Below are positions 9,806 to 21,900 of a stretch of DNA of 64,000 bases, in pieces. How positions within the stretch are numbered: the first letter of the stretch is position 1; each line of letters opens with the position of its first letter. The DNA lies in the NCBI RefSeq assembly GCF_958298935.1, contig NC_084924.1:32461819-32525818 (forward strand). The letters are read 5' to 3'. The stretch is from Phragmites australis. Taxonomy: Eukaryota; Streptophyta; Magnoliopsida; Poales; Poaceae. The notes beneath the pieces are model-generated. The model ran no database searches. It saw only the letters and a list, made by a program, of their open reading frames with translations, and was not told where the DNA came from. The position numbers and the translations under genes were made by a program.

Positions 9806-11985
9806 ATGAGCTCCGAGGCTGAATGCCCAGCTCCGGAAGCAGCCGCCACCGCCATCGACGGCGGGAGGGCGGAGATCGACACGTCAGCGCCGTTCGAGTC
9901 TGTGCAGGAGGCCGTCGACCGCTTCGGCGGCAGCGCCGCCTGGAGCTCCGACCTCGTCAGGCGCATGTTCAGGCCTTCAAAGGTGGCGCCTTTCTCCGCC
10001 ATTTCCTTTTCCTCCGTCGATCCCTGCCTAGCTGGCTAGCTACCTGCCTAGCTCCGTTTGGTGTTGCACGAACCGTTAGTTTATTAATCTCATCTCCGAG
10101 GTTGCTTGCTCCTTGTCTGGATGGATTTGGCGCTTCGCGGACGTTGGTGTCTGGCTATGTTTCGCAGCATTCTTACAGTGAATTAGATGCCTGGTGGTTG
10201 GTCATTAATAAACGCAGCGTTAATTTCATGTCAGCTTTGCCTAATTGATTGGTCCCTTAAGTGATTAATTATGGCATGAACCTACTGCTGCTCTCCTTTT
10301 CTCGCCCCAGCAACACAGTGAATCTGTTAGGCGGCTACCACTATGCATTGCACCTGTACATCCAGAGTGTTTCGCATTGGGTTCCTAAATGGATGCTCCC
10401 TGTAGCTCCACGAATAAGACGGCTTCTCCATTTCATCATTCAACATCTATTTGTTTTTATCATACTTTTATGATGTCGTGTCTTATATTCCTTTCCACTT
10501 TTGCAACATATTTACCTGCAGAAACATGAACACTCTAAAGAAACTGAAGAAGCTATCAACGTAGAGGAGCAGGCTGCGCAGCTGGAAAATGAGCTAGCCG
10601 TCAAAGAGAGGGAGACGCTTGATGTGTTGAAGGAACTGGAGTCAACCAAGAAAATAATAGCAGACCTAAAACTGAAGATACACAAAGGAACTACTGAAAC
10701 ATCTCCTGAAGCTGTGAAGTCTGATGAAATTAATCGAGTTTCTGTGGCAGGACCTGAAGAGCAGCAACCTGAAAACATCAACAAGGATGTGGATATGGAA
10801 GGCTCGGAAGAAAATCCGCAGCAGCCTTCAGGTTCAGTTTTGGTGGAACTTGAGCAGGCAAAAGCAAGCCTAAACAGAACTACAAGTGATCTGGCTGCAG
10901 TGCGGGCCGCAGTTGATTTACTGCGTAATAGCATAGCGAAAGAGAAAATGTTGCTCGAGAGAGGCCGAGAAAAGCTTTCGGCTAATACTTCCTTGATTAC
11001 CTCTTTGGAGGATGAGCTGGATCAGACGGCACAAAAGTTGGAAACTCTGAAGGATCTGCAGAGGAGACGCAAAGACCCCTCGGACATTTTTATTGAGATC
11101 AAGAAAATGACGTCTGAGGTACAACAGCTCAGGAGCATGGCAAATGATTCAAAATCTGAAGCGATGGTGTTGGCTGCAGATATTGAGCAAGCAAAGGCTA
11201 GCATTAGCACAGCTGAGGTCAGGTGCATTGCAGCAAAAAAGATGGAAGAAGCCGCTAAAGCAGCAGAAGCTCTTGCACTTGCTGAGATCAAAGCTCTACT
11301 GAGTAGTGAAAGTTCTTTTGAAGGAAACACCACTTCTGATGGAGTGACTCTCTCGGTGGAGGATTATTTCACACTGTATTCCAAAACTTGTGAAGCTGAT
11401 GAAAACTCCAGGAAGAAAGTAGAAGATGCCATGCTTCAGGTAGATATGGCTAACAGTTCAGAGTCCGAGTTGGTTAAGAGGCTTGAGGATGCCAAAGTAA
11501 AGGTTGAGGACTGCAAGAAGGCACTACAAGAGGCCCTAAAGAGGGTAGAAGCTGCAAACCATGGGAAGCTTGCAGTTGAAGAGATTCTTCGTAGGTGGAA
11601 ATCGGGGAATGGACACAGAAAGCGGTCTATTGGCGGCTCTCCAAAGTTCAAAAATGCAGCTCACCATCGTAAAGATTTGCACGCCATGGATATCATTGCT
11701 GATGTTTCAGATAGATCCTTCAAGCCAACTTTGTCAATTGGGCAGATACTGAGTATGAAGTTAATGGGACCTGATGGGTATGACAAAAGTGTCTGGGACG
11801 ACAAAACATGCGAGATGCCAAACATCTCACTTGGTCAGATTCTGAACAGAAGTGGTGTTTTGTGTAGAGAAGATATGGCTGCTCGCAAAAGAATTTCAGG
11901 AAAGAGGAAGAAATTCGCATTGACAGGACTTTCAGTTCTCTTGACAAAGCAATCTAAGAGCAAGAAGAAGAGAGAATCCTTTTGA
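9806..11985 (+). CDS. WEB-family (WEB1/PMI2-like) coiled-coil protein, two exons
   Basis: Exon 1 is 9806-9982 and exon 2 is 10522-11985, joined in phase 0 by a 539-bp GT-AG intron, giving about 546 residues. The N-terminus has 'DTSAPFESVQEAVDRFGG', the conserved start of WEB-family proteins. Residues ~65 to ~410 are heptad-rich coiled coil, with an acidic, Ser/Pro-rich break around residues 120-165. The C-terminus is basic and carries two 'SLGQIL/SIGQILSMKL' type motifs typical of this family, ending in a Lys-rich tail. Characterised relatives (WEB1, PMI2) act in the cytosol in blue-light chloroplast movement through actin. The function of this subgroup is inferred only from family membership. 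Both exons are intact. The start was chosen because it begins the conserved domain and lies in the only open frame that splices in phase. Confidence 0.88.
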
Positions 11986-12100
11986 ACTTACATAAATTGT
12001 CCCAAAAAGATCATTGTAGTGTTGTATTTTGTAGTATTTATCACTAGCTATTTATCAAGCCATTTTATCTGAGGTTGTGTAGTACCGTTTTAGGTTGTCC

Positions 12101-12292
12101 CCTATTAAATGTAACCGGTAGCAATTTTTTGCTGCTAATAAGAGTAGAGTTTAACAGTTCTCTGCACTGTATGATGTTGAAATTTATATAACTGGACCTA
12201 TTAAATGTAACCGGTAGCAATTTTTGCTGCTAATAAGAGTATAGTTTAACAGTTCTCTGCGCTGTATGCTATTGAAATTTATATAACTGGAC
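12101..12292 (+). repeat. Tandem duplication, 2 x 96 bp, in the 3' flank of the WEB gene
   Basis: Copy 1 is 12101-12196 and copy 2 is 12197-12292. Both start 'cctattaaatgtaaccggta' and end 'aatttatataactgga'. They differ at only a few positions (one T in the T-run, 'agagttt' against 'atagttt', 'gatgttg' against 'gctattg'). The distance to the stop codon (115 bp) places it in the probable 3' UTR or at the cleavage region. Confidence 0.9.
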
Positions 12293-13062
12293 CTAATGTT
12301 TTTATGTTCTTACCTTTCTGGGTTGAGCTACCTTGCATATGATGGTTGTGCTACATATCTAATGCACAAGTATCATGTTTTGGCCGAAAATGCACAGGCA
12401 TTATTTGGTGCACATATGAACAAAGTTATCAAATACAAATTCTAGTTATAGGCTGTGGTATGTTGTATTATCCTTAAAGGGTTTAGGTCCTCAAGTATGT
12501 TATAAGAGATAAAAGAAAAATATAAGCTCCTTTTCCTTTTTTGTATCAGAAATATCTTTTTTTGGTCACTATATGCAAATAGAGTAGTTTCAGAAGTACC
12601 TTTACATTTTTATACTATTTAGTTTCAGAAGGACCTTTACATTTTTCCAGTTATAGCCTGGTGTGTTGTATTATCCTTTAAGAGTATAGGTCCTAAAGCT
12701 CATTTTCGTTTTTTATTTATAATTTATTAGAAACATTTCATTTTTTTACTACAGACAAATAGAGTAGTTTCAGAAGTACTTACATTTTTATACTGTTTTA
12801 GTGCGCAAACTAAAAGTCATGTATATGAGAACCAAACGATGCTTATGCGCACAAGATAATCCCAAATAATAAAAGTGGCTTTCAAATTTTACAAGTACTT
12901 TGACCATTCTTTGAAGGTTCATAATTTTTCATTACATCAATATATGCTCGCGCGCGCACTTTTATTCAACTTCATAGTTAAAGTACAAAAGGTTGTAAGT
13001 CCAGAGTTCGCAATGGTTTTCATAATAAACTTATGTCTTAGCTGCGTAGGATAACACGAAGC
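12293..13062. other. AT-rich intergenic spacer
   Basis: No gene is recognised. Phrases such as 'agtttcagaag.accttacatttt' recur near 12590, 12622 and 12768, giving a loose local repeat. A 'gctcgcgcgcgcac' run lies near 12947. Confidence 0.4.
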
Positions 13063-13144
13063 GTCGATATGTCCGAGTGGTTAAGGAGACAGACTTGAAA
13101 TCTGTTGGGCATTGCCCGCGCAGGTTCGAACCCTGCTGTCGACG
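13063..13144 (+). tRNA. trnS-UGA: tRNA-Ser(UGA)
   Basis: The 82-nt cloverleaf has an acceptor stem GTCGATA/TGTCGAC with discriminator G. The anticodon loop CTTGAAA sits between ACAGA and TCTGT, giving anticodon TGA. The long variable arm is typical of class II tRNAs. The T arm contains GGTTCGAACCC (B box), and the A box is tgtccgagtgg. CCA is not encoded, as expected for a nuclear gene. There is no intron. A 6-T run follows within 12 bases. It decodes UCA and related serine codons in cytosolic translation. Confidence 0.95.
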
Positions 13145-13150
13145 GTTCAG

Positions 13151-13156
13151 TTTTTT
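13151..13156 (+). terminator. RNA polymerase III terminator of tRNA-Ser
   Basis: A run of six T lies six bases after the discriminator base, the normal Pol III stop signal. Confidence 0.85.
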
Positions 13157-16100
13157 CGCTGCAGTATTTTTTTTCTTTGCCCGAAGAGAACTGCGGGCCG
13201 CAGAGGTCCACGGCCCATGGCGGTACTCTTTGATCCTTTCGGTCTTCAGCAGACAGCAGTGACTTCAGTCGATTCTCCAATCCTGCAATCCACGATCCCT
13301 AATTCTCACGGGCACGGACGGCGGCCGGCGCGCGAGGGGGTGGGCGGGCAGTGACCTGCACGGGCGAGGGGGCGGCGCCCCGGCGGCCGGCGCAGGCGAC
13401 TGAGCAGTGCACAGTTGTTGAGCATCGCCCAGTTGTTGAGCGGCCGACGCGGGCGGGCGACTGAGCGGCGCAAGCCAGGCAGGACGCACTGCCGTAGCCC
13501 GCAGGGCGCAGATATTTTTAAAAATATTATTATTTTATTAAAAAATATAAAAATAAAAATTTAATTTAAAAATGGTAAAAATATGTAATGATAACCCAGG
13601 TGACACTAGACCCAGGAATTTCGATAAGAACACCGACAAAAAACAAGAGTCCTCTCACTTAGATTGTCAGCACTGGGCTTGGGAATTCATGAGTCCTCTC
13701 ACTCAGATCGTCGGTACGCGGAATACTGATAAGGGATATGTTGATATTTCGTATGCCGATAGTATATAAGACATTAGGTTTGGAGGTCTGTCGACACGCA
13801 GAATACCAACAAGTTATAGACCCAGCTAAAGGGGTACGTCACATGAGATGTTCGTGCAACGTATCAGTCTGTTGGTATTCTACGTGTCAACAGTTGTCGA
13901 CAGGTGTCAGTTGGCACTCGGCATCGGCAGGCACCTGGAATCGTGTTTATCAGACGTAACGCAGCACGGCGGAAGAAGGCTGATTGGCTGAAGGGGCAGA
14001 ACTGCTGATGCTGAGTGCTCAACTCTGAAGACTGAAGGAGTGAAGGTATACAAATGCTTGTGCAGTTGATTACATTGAAGCAGTGTGCTAGACATCTAGA
14101 ATCTAGATATGAATTTAGACTTGTTGATTTATTTGAGCTAATCTAGATATGAAAAATAAATCATGAATCATGTGATAGTTCATAGTTGATTAGTTGTTGA
14201 AGTGAAATTGTGATTTACTGATTTGTCAAAGTTTTAACCAAATAGATATGACTATTTCTCCTGCAGCTGCAAGCCTATTTCTCACTGCGGCCACTAAAAT
14301 TTTCAACATGAATAAAAGAACACTACTCACCACGTTTTGTGTAGAGATATCTCCTCATGAAAATTAAAAAATATTAAAATATTGTCACGGTTGAAGAATA
14401 TTGGGATATTACCATGGTTGAAGAATATTGAGCTAAATTAGTAGTATGCTCTTTTTTATATGTTTTGTATTTTTTACCGCTATATTTATATATGATATTG
14501 CTTTGAAGTTTGAATAGCCGATTGTTTGTTAAGCACTTAGCCCCAGCCCTAATAATTTATGCTAGATCCGCCCCAGCACGTGATCATGACAGAGGGCGTG
14601 ATCTATATGAAAGGCCGCCCACCATGGGCACTGCACGTTAGGATGTTTTACTCGCGAATCGGACCTTCTAACGTGACGACGTTTTCTTCAAGACTTATGT
14701 GATGCACACTGATGATTCTTTCTAAAAAAAGAAAAACAAACTGTTGATTCTTGAACCATGCATGCGACCATGCGTTGATTCACGAGTCCTCTCACTCAGA
14801 CTGTCGGACATTTGCTTTTGACATTCTACGTAGTTACGAATGCAATGCATACTTGCAGTGAAGCACTCGATCACTTCACTTTGAGAAGATAATCTGCTGG
14901 CTTCGCTCAAAAAAAAAAAAGCCTGGCTTGAAAGCGGAGATGCCACAAGAAACAAGCACAAGAAAGCAGTTACGGGCGAAGCAAAGTTGCACGAGATTCA
15001 GCGATTCAAGAAAGCAGGCAGGCTCCGGTAGTCCTGTTATCTGCCGATGACCTGGTCCAGGGCAGCTCTCATATGCCTTTCGTCTTGTCTTCTGGTGAAA
15101 CGGGCCCCAAGAGTTTTTTTTGACACAAACGGGCCCCAAGAGTTGATTCAGGAAGGAGAAGGCCTATGAACTGATGGGCTGCAAATATCTAGATGTTTCC
15201 ATGGTGTTCTATGTCAAAGTCACCAAAACTAACAATGATGAGGGGTATTTGATTTTTTACCATTCTGTCATTTAGTATAGTGGTAAATTTGTCACTGACT
15301 TCATTGTTATAAACTCAAGAGAATTCATTTATCATCCTCATCGAGGAATTACCACTCCGATAGAATATAAAAAGTTAGATATTCCCAACGGTGAAGGTGA
15401 AACTAACCTCTCGTACCATCAGACCTGGGAACCGTCAATTGGGCATCCAGTCCTTTTTCTTCTAAACCATTGTTGCATGATATGGGAACCTTATATATTT
15501 ATTGGTGACGATTACAAATCATTCCTGTTCTGCGGAATCAATTCGATTCAGCAAAAACAATGGTTAAGGCAGTGTTAGTGGGTTAGGTTGGCACAGATGG
15601 GCTAGCCACAACAATAAAAAAAATACAAACGAGAATCATATAAAGGATTGGTTTTATTAGTGATTGTCCATTCAAATGAAAGATATCGATATCTTGCCAG
15701 AATATAAGAGTAGGTTTTGTGTGCATTAGTGATGTGACTGCAGTAAATTTGTTTCATACACCGAGGTAATAATATATCTGTAGCAGTTCCTAGTTATTCT
15801 TTAGTTTACACCAAGGAGAGCCAATAATATATCATATGTATTGTTTTAATGTTTTTAAAACTAATAAATAGCATGTCTTTGTGGATAAACTTTTCCATAA
15901 ACATAGTTTTGCGGATGAAAAACACTTAGCCTATATTTCTTCTAACATAAGTAATACAGGGATAACAAATCTACATCAAAGGAAGTATATTACAAATCCA
16001 AAGAAATTACAAAGTAAAAACTCTACATCACATCAAAGGAAGTAGCCAACTGAATGATTTCATTATTCATCAATTAGATTACAACGCACATCATTTGCTT

Positions 16101-16464
16101 ACCAATTTTCTGGCGCAATATAATTTTCTAGCTAGCTTTATCACACAGCAAATTCAGTTAAAATAAACATTATTTGGCTGATAGATATGTTCACTCTTAA
16201 CTGACGTACAACTGAAAATACTTGATTCTTCCTTTTAGTAGCATCCATATTTCCAACAACAGAAAATCAATAATTTATGAAGGCTCTCTAGGTAGAAATC
16301 ATGTTCCAATTGAATGGTTAATACAAACATAAAATACCATAGTAAGAATATGAGAATGAAAAAAATAGAAAGAGTACATTATTGAATCCAACAATGAGGT
16401 TTTCAGTTTCTCACAATCTCTACTACAGTTACACTTGCCGCAATATCTCATATTGTTGGCTCTG
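13157..16464. other. Intergenic region between tRNA-Ser and CIPK
   Basis: A GC-rich block (13300-13510) is followed by AT-rich spacer. The phrase 'gagtcctctcactcagatcgtcgg' or a close variant occurs near 13649, 13690 and 14783, suggesting subterminal repeats of a DNA transposon whose ends were not found. The phrase 'acgggccccaagagtt' is repeated at about 15098 and 15128. The segment 16300-16464 is the probable CIPK 3' UTR. No other gene is recognised. Confidence 0.4.
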
Positions 16465-17790
16465 CTATTGCGGTTGCTCACCTTGCCAAGCCCAGACAAT
16501 GTCCTTCAGTGCTGGCCTAATGTCTTGTTTCATAACCTTCTGATACTCAAGGGTGTCACCACTGGTTTTCTTAATCTCCACCACATGAAAGTTTGGTGTG
16601 ATCTGAAATATCTCAGTATTTATAGACATCACACCTTTTCTTCCTGGTTTCGAGCCTTCCATCTTCAACAATCCACCATCTTTCTTTGTAAGCCTTAGTC
16701 GCAAGCTCTTTGCAATTTCCTCGAGCTTTGTGATGATTGTTGAAGCTGTGTTGGTAGATGTGAATTTAGACTCCTCCTTGTTAGGACTCTCCCCAAACAT
16801 ACCAGAGAGATCAAATCCATTTGAAAGAGAAATGATGTCGAAAGCATTCAAATTAGTAAGTTTTTCTCTTGCTTGCTTGCCCTCAATTGTACTGCTATTT
16901 ATGGAATCAAAAGCCAAATCCATATCAACAGGCACAACATCCTCTATTGGATGCACGGTATAATTGAACCAGCTTGCATCAAGACCAGTTCTAAACCAAG
17001 GATTTTCCATTATTTCTGCCATAGAGATCCGTGTACTAGGGTTTGGATGAAGAATACGCCGCAAAAGTTTCCGAACATCTGAACAAAACCAGCTTGGCCA
17101 TTTAAGTTCCGCTTTGCAAATTTTCTTATACATGTGCATCAAATTCTTTTCTTGAAAAGGAAGATAACCTGCCAACAATACATAGAGGATCACTCCACAA
17201 GCCCAGATGTCAGCTTTTGCACCATCATATCCTTTTCTGTGAATTACTTCTGGAGCAACATACGCAGGAGTACCACAACTCGTGTGGAGTAACCCATCTT
17301 GTCGCTTGCAATCTGGAAGTGCACTCAAACCAAAGTCTGATATCTTTAAATTGCGATTTTCATCGAGAAGAAGATTTTCAGGCTTCAAATCACGGTGATA
17401 AACCCCTCTACTGTGACAAAAGTCAACAGCACTAATTAGCTGTTGGAAGTACTTCCGAGCAACATCTTCTTTCAGCCGTCCACGTTGAACCTTGTTGAAC
17501 AACTCTCCTCCCTTGACATACTCTAGCACAAAATATATCTTAGTTTTCGTGGCCATCACCTCATACAATTGGACAATGTTTAGATGCCTCACCAACTTCA
17601 TCACAGAAATTTCTCGACTTATTTGATCCATAAGACCGCACTTCAAGATCTTCTCTTTGTCAATCACCTTGATGGCAACACTCTGTGTAGTCTTCACATT
17701 ACGAGCATGGTAGACTTTAGCAAAACTCCCTTTGCCAAGTAACTTCCCTATCTCGTATTTCTCCATCAGAATATTCCCTTTCTCTACCAT
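16465..17790 (-). CDS. CIPK10: CBL-interacting protein kinase (CIPK/SnRK3), CIPK10-like
   Basis: This Ser/Thr kinase of about 441 residues is activated when a Ca2+-bound CBL sensor binds its regulatory tail. It phosphorylates membrane transporters and other targets. The kinase domain covers about residues 10-265. It has a glycine loop '[15 protein letters not shown]', the ATP-binding Lys in '[10 protein letters not shown]', the catalytic loop '[12 protein letters not shown]', DFG and 'APEV'. The regulatory part has the NAF/FISL motif '[19 protein letters not shown]', which binds CBL and self-inhibits. A PPI domain for PP2C binding runs to the end, closing '[15 protein letters not shown]'. The coding region is one exon, as in the intron-poor CIPK clade. 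The ATG at 17790 is used because an in-frame TAA lies just upstream. The number 10 rests on sequence resemblance and remembered rice gene order. The family call is certain. Confidence 0.95.
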   Translation of the reverse strand: MVEKGNILMEKYEIGKLLGKGSFAKVYHARNVKTTQSVAIKVIDKEKILKCGLMDQISREISVMKLVRHLNIVQLYEVMATKTKIYFVLEYVKGGELFNKVQRGRLKEDVARKYFQQLISAVDFCHSRGVYHRDLKPENLLLDENRNLKISDFGLSALPDCKRQDGLLHTSCGTPAYVAPEVIHRKGYDGAKADIWACGVILYVLLAGYLPFQEKNLMHMYKKICKAELKWPSWFCSDVRKLLRRILHPNPSTRISMAEIMENPWFRTGLDASWFNYTVHPIEDVVPVDMDLAFDSINSSTIEGKQAREKLTNLNAFDIISLSNGFDLSGMFGESPNKEESKFTSTNTASTIITKLEEIAKSLRLRLTKKDGGLLKMEGSKPGRKGVMSINTEIFQITPNFHVVEIKKTSGDTLEYQKVMKQDIRPALKDIVWAWQGEQPQ

Positions 17791-19480
17791 CTTCACAGTG
17801 TGTTATGCACAACAGAAGCGATGATTTTGAAACCTGAAGAGGTGGTGATGACCACTCAATGATGTGGAGGGAGTCTGTAATAAATGACCAGCGATTTCAG
17901 CCGTCTCTACCAAGATGGTAATCTAACATGATGGTTGAGCTGCCGCATCTAGCCCCATTGTGCGTGTGCGCATGGAGCAATGGTTGTGCATATGCTTGTA
18001 CTTCAATGTCATCAAGATCAAGCAAAGTGCAAATATGTTTGGCTACCCTGCCAATTCCCACATAAGGTAGCTCTCTAACATGCAAGCACATCTTCCAGCA
18101 TTCCTTGATAATTTTCTCTCTTACTGAAAGCCCAATACTGCAAGGAGAAAGGACAAAATAGTTAGATACAAAACAATTGGATAGTGAAAAAAACTTTTAA
18201 AAAACAAATAAACGAGGAATATTTCCATACATATGAGTATTGGGCTTTATCTTTTTTTCTTTGCCAATCACCTTGTCACAGTATTGGGCTTTATCTTTTT
18301 TTCTTTGTCAATCACCTTGTCACAGTATTGGGCTTTTAAGAATATAATGAGCAAATTTACTGTCTTTTGACACAAAATATTGCATCAAGGTAAGTAGATC
18401 CACAGATAGGCTAACTTATGCTTCTCTTGGTCAGAAATTAGAACTATCAAAAAACTATATCTGTCCTTTTAACAGACCAAGAAGACCAAGGCCTACATGA
18501 TATGAAATCTACAGGCACCAAGTCGCAGCTTCCGCAAAGACTAGCAAAGTATGAATTCTCAGAAAATAACAATTGATAAAAAAAAGAGATTCCATGACGA
18601 GATGGGATGTCTGCAACATAAACCAGAAAAGGATCCTAGTTCTACCGTGTGGTTTGTTCATGACGAGACCATCTAGTGCGGTACTGAAGTTTCAGGCAAG
18701 AAGAAAAACACCCAAGATACTCGAAGACACTAACGTAGTCACAGGTACCTAGCTCTGAAATTACAGGATAATGCAACAGAAATGTTCACATCAGATCTTA
18801 TGCACACAACAGGGCACAGGCGAACTAAACAGCTGATGTTCATCCCATGGAATTCGTCAATATCCGTAAACAAGTCCAAATCAATAGAGTAGGTGTTGTG
18901 CTGTGCACACTACATATGTTTGTGTTGTGCAGAACCAAGAGTAAGATTCTCCAATCTAATCAACTAGTTTACTGATGACTGAAGCATGTCTAAACGGGCA
19001 TACGTGCAGATCCCGAAACTAATTAAGATAGTCACATAAGAGATGGTTTCGATTATTTGCCACTCTGGTCTACAGCTATTGACTTAGATAGTCCATATTT
19101 TATTGACATGGGTCACATCATAATCAAAGAGTCAATCTTTTCAATGACAAATTATCAATTTATTCTGTTCAGTGACAAACATAAGATAAGTTCTGTAGCC
19201 CAAGAAACAATAGATATCAGATTAAAGGCACGCAACGCGCCGGAGAATTAGAGTGAGTGAAACAGAGAGTGGTACCTGATCTCGGCGATCCGGGATGCGG
19301 AAGAGATCGGAACTGCAGCGATGGAGCAGGCAGTCCCAGATGAAGGCTGTCAGAAAAATATCAAGATGAATATATATAGCTAGGAAGGGACGAAACTGAG
19401 ATGCGATTCCTCTGGGTTTTGGCCTCCGACTAATCAGCGGCAGGTTCAGAGCGAAGCCATACGCTCTGGAAGAGAGGCGT
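17791..19480 (-). promoter_or_regulatory. CIPK leader and upstream region, probably with a 5'-UTR intron
   Basis: CIPK genes often have an intron in the leader. The plus text 'ctgcaagg' near 18136 is consistent with a splice acceptor on the minus strand, and transcribed-looking GC-rich sequence resumes at 19250-19480. A small upstream frame (18091-17897, 64 codons) lies in this leader. Its significance is unknown. The promoter itself was not pinned down. Confidence 0.35.
18241..18338. repeat. Tandem repeat, period 44 bp, about 2.2 copies
   Basis: Units start at 18241, 18285 and 18329 with 'tgggcttt'. Each full unit contains 'ctttgYcaatcaccttgtca'. The 16-mer 'ctttgtcaatcacctt' also occurs inside the CIPK coding region near 17654-17669. 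Confidence 0.85.
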
Positions 19481-21735
19481 TACTTATAGGTGGCGCTGGC
19501 AGTGATTGCATCACTGAAAGATATTCCGTCCGGAGGCGGAGAGCTCCATTTCCGTTGGCCAGCAATGGCCGCGGGCAGCGTGCGAGAAGTACTAACTAGC
19601 TATCGTTTTCTCCGGGGCCCAACCACTAGTTTGTTGGAGTGGAGCACAGTACGTATATTTGCCCTCCTGCATGAACGGACCAAAATCATGCTACTACTCT
19701 ACTCCGTGATCCGAAATGGTGCCCGGTGGTGGTGGACAGCTCGCATATTTCTCCACCGATGGCTAGATTTTGGGAAGTAAATTATGAGATATTATTCTCC
19801 ACCCATCTTTATATATATTCTGGCATCATATAAAGTTGGTGTGTAAAACTAATATCGTCCGTCTTACACTTGATTGTCGATGGTTACAGAATTGCCAATG
19901 ATGGTAGAATAATAGGATCGAGTCCGGTATGGACGACAAAGGTACCAGCTAATCAAGCTGCATTGGTGCAAACAGAAAGCAGCAGAAATGATTTGTTTTG
20001 TATGCCGAACGGATAGAGATGAAGCAGGATAATCTGACTAGCTCCTTCCATATCGGTAGATAGATATGCACGGAGCAAGTTCTACTATAATAGTAGAAAA
20101 GATCGAGTCCCACAAGAGTTCAAGATCAGTAAATCCAAAAGCTGTGCGCCAAGAAATACAAAGAATATAATATGTGAAAGTAAAGGGTCGAAGATGCAGG
20201 CAAGGACCATCTCGTCACACTCGCACCGGTGTGGAATCAGCGCCGGGCCGCTGCCGATGGCGGCCGAGATATTTTGCTGGAAAGCGACGCCAAAACCACC
20301 GCACTCCGCCTCGCATCTCATTGATCGGCGGCGACCCGCATAAAGATCTGGCACAGAGTCGCATGGCCTACGACCCAACTCAAGAGCCGGCACTCGCGCG
20401 TGAGAGCGAGATCGAGCGACGCCGCCCGGGGGTCTACGCTACGCTAGCCAGGGACTGGTACCGTGGTACGCATCACGCTCGATCGGGCGTTGGCGTTGCT
20501 CCTAGCTCGGACGGACGCGGAACGAAAAAATCTGGGGCCGTCGTCGGGGGCGTCCGTCGCTGTGGGCTCTTCCGAGGCACGAGAAGCCGCCGCAGCCGTT
20601 GTCTGCCCTCGCGCCAGGACGAGGTCCATCACCGTCGTGAGTTGTGCTCTGTCGGGCCATGGATGGATGGATGGATTCGGTGGCGCAGCTCGGGATCTGC
20701 GTGGACTATCACTCGTTTGGCTCACTCTCACTTCTCTTATCAGATCACAAGATAAATAGCATAAATAAGATTTCACGAGAATTTTTGTATAACAGAGTTC
20801 TATAAAATTTGTTTATCCCATATAGAGTACGAGAATTCTCGGGTCTATATGAAATTCACACGAATTGCTTTGTCCACGCTTCTTATTTAGTATCATTCTC
20901 GATGCTATGGTTTTTAAATTGAGGTTTGAGGTACTACTGTGTATCAGAACGAAAGGTGGTTCGACAGTAGCCGATCTTGTGATCCGTTATGTAATCTCAC
21001 CCAATATTATTAAAATCGCAGATTCTAAATAGTTTTAAAAGTCCTACAGTAAATTGTCAATTTTAGAATGATAATTATTCAAATAGTATATTCTATTTAT
21101 CAAAATTGTGAACTGAACAAGTCGTAAAATCGCACGATAGAATCAAGATTTCGACAACCATATTCTCACCACTCGCCTCCGGGCTTACGGCCACTCAAAA
21201 CTTAAAACTAGGAGCCATATCTAAATTTTTTTAGTAAATATACTTCAGAAACTTACGTGGCACACTTTTCTGTAAAAAATGCAATACAATTCCTATGTGA
21301 AATACACGTGTTTTTAAAAACAATCATGATCTTATGGTCCGACTCTAGTCCAAGGAAGATCTTGCTTAGAGTGGCAGTAATCCTGACAGCTTGGTCATGG
21401 TCCTACCTGACAGTGAGCACAATCCTGCAGTTCTAGCTACGATCGAATCTTACCGCACCCTATGTTCTTGTTTGCGATAATGAAACTCCGCTCCCTCTCA
21501 TGCAGATTCATGGGATCAACGAATTGTACCATACTAAACGATTCATATCATGAACCTAACATCCTTCCTCGACTCACTTAGAACGGTTATCACCATGCAT
21601 GGTTCTATGCTTGGTGCAAGCAGGAGTAAAGGGTCTTACCTCGATCAAGCTTGTCTAATTCAAAGTGTAGCAAAGTGTAGCAACATGTAACTATGGAACA
21701 TGGCAATATGCATCTACAAACTAAACAAACCCCTA

Positions 21736-21900
21736 CACTACAAGATTTCGGATCTTTCCGACAATTCATTTGTGACTGGTCAACGTTTATTGTTCTCCTT
21801 TAGTATTTTTATCGTAATTTAGACAATTCCCGAAGGTAAAATCAAACATGTCGAGAAAAACTTACCAAGAAGGAAATTCCCAATAAGAATATATCATATG
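21736..21900. repeat. Possible CACTA transposon terminus (one end only)
   Basis: CACTACAAGA at 21736 matches the usual start of grass CACTA elements. No partner end (TCTTGTAGTG) or 3-bp target duplication was found in the following kilobases, so this is at most a truncated end. The right boundary is nominal. Confidence 0.3.

Noticed and set aside
9307..10002. Open frame of 231 codons on the minus strand opposite WEB exon 1
   Set aside because: It overlaps a clearly homologous exon on the other strand, and its translation shows no family signature.
17897..18091. A 64-codon upstream frame before CIPK as a separate gene
   Set aside because: It lies in the probable leader, has no homology and no coding signature. 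It is kept only as a note in the leader entry.
20085..20755. Overlapping frames of about 100-190 codons in a GC-rich block
   Set aside because: They are open on both strands, without known domains or splice-linked continuation, as expected from composition.
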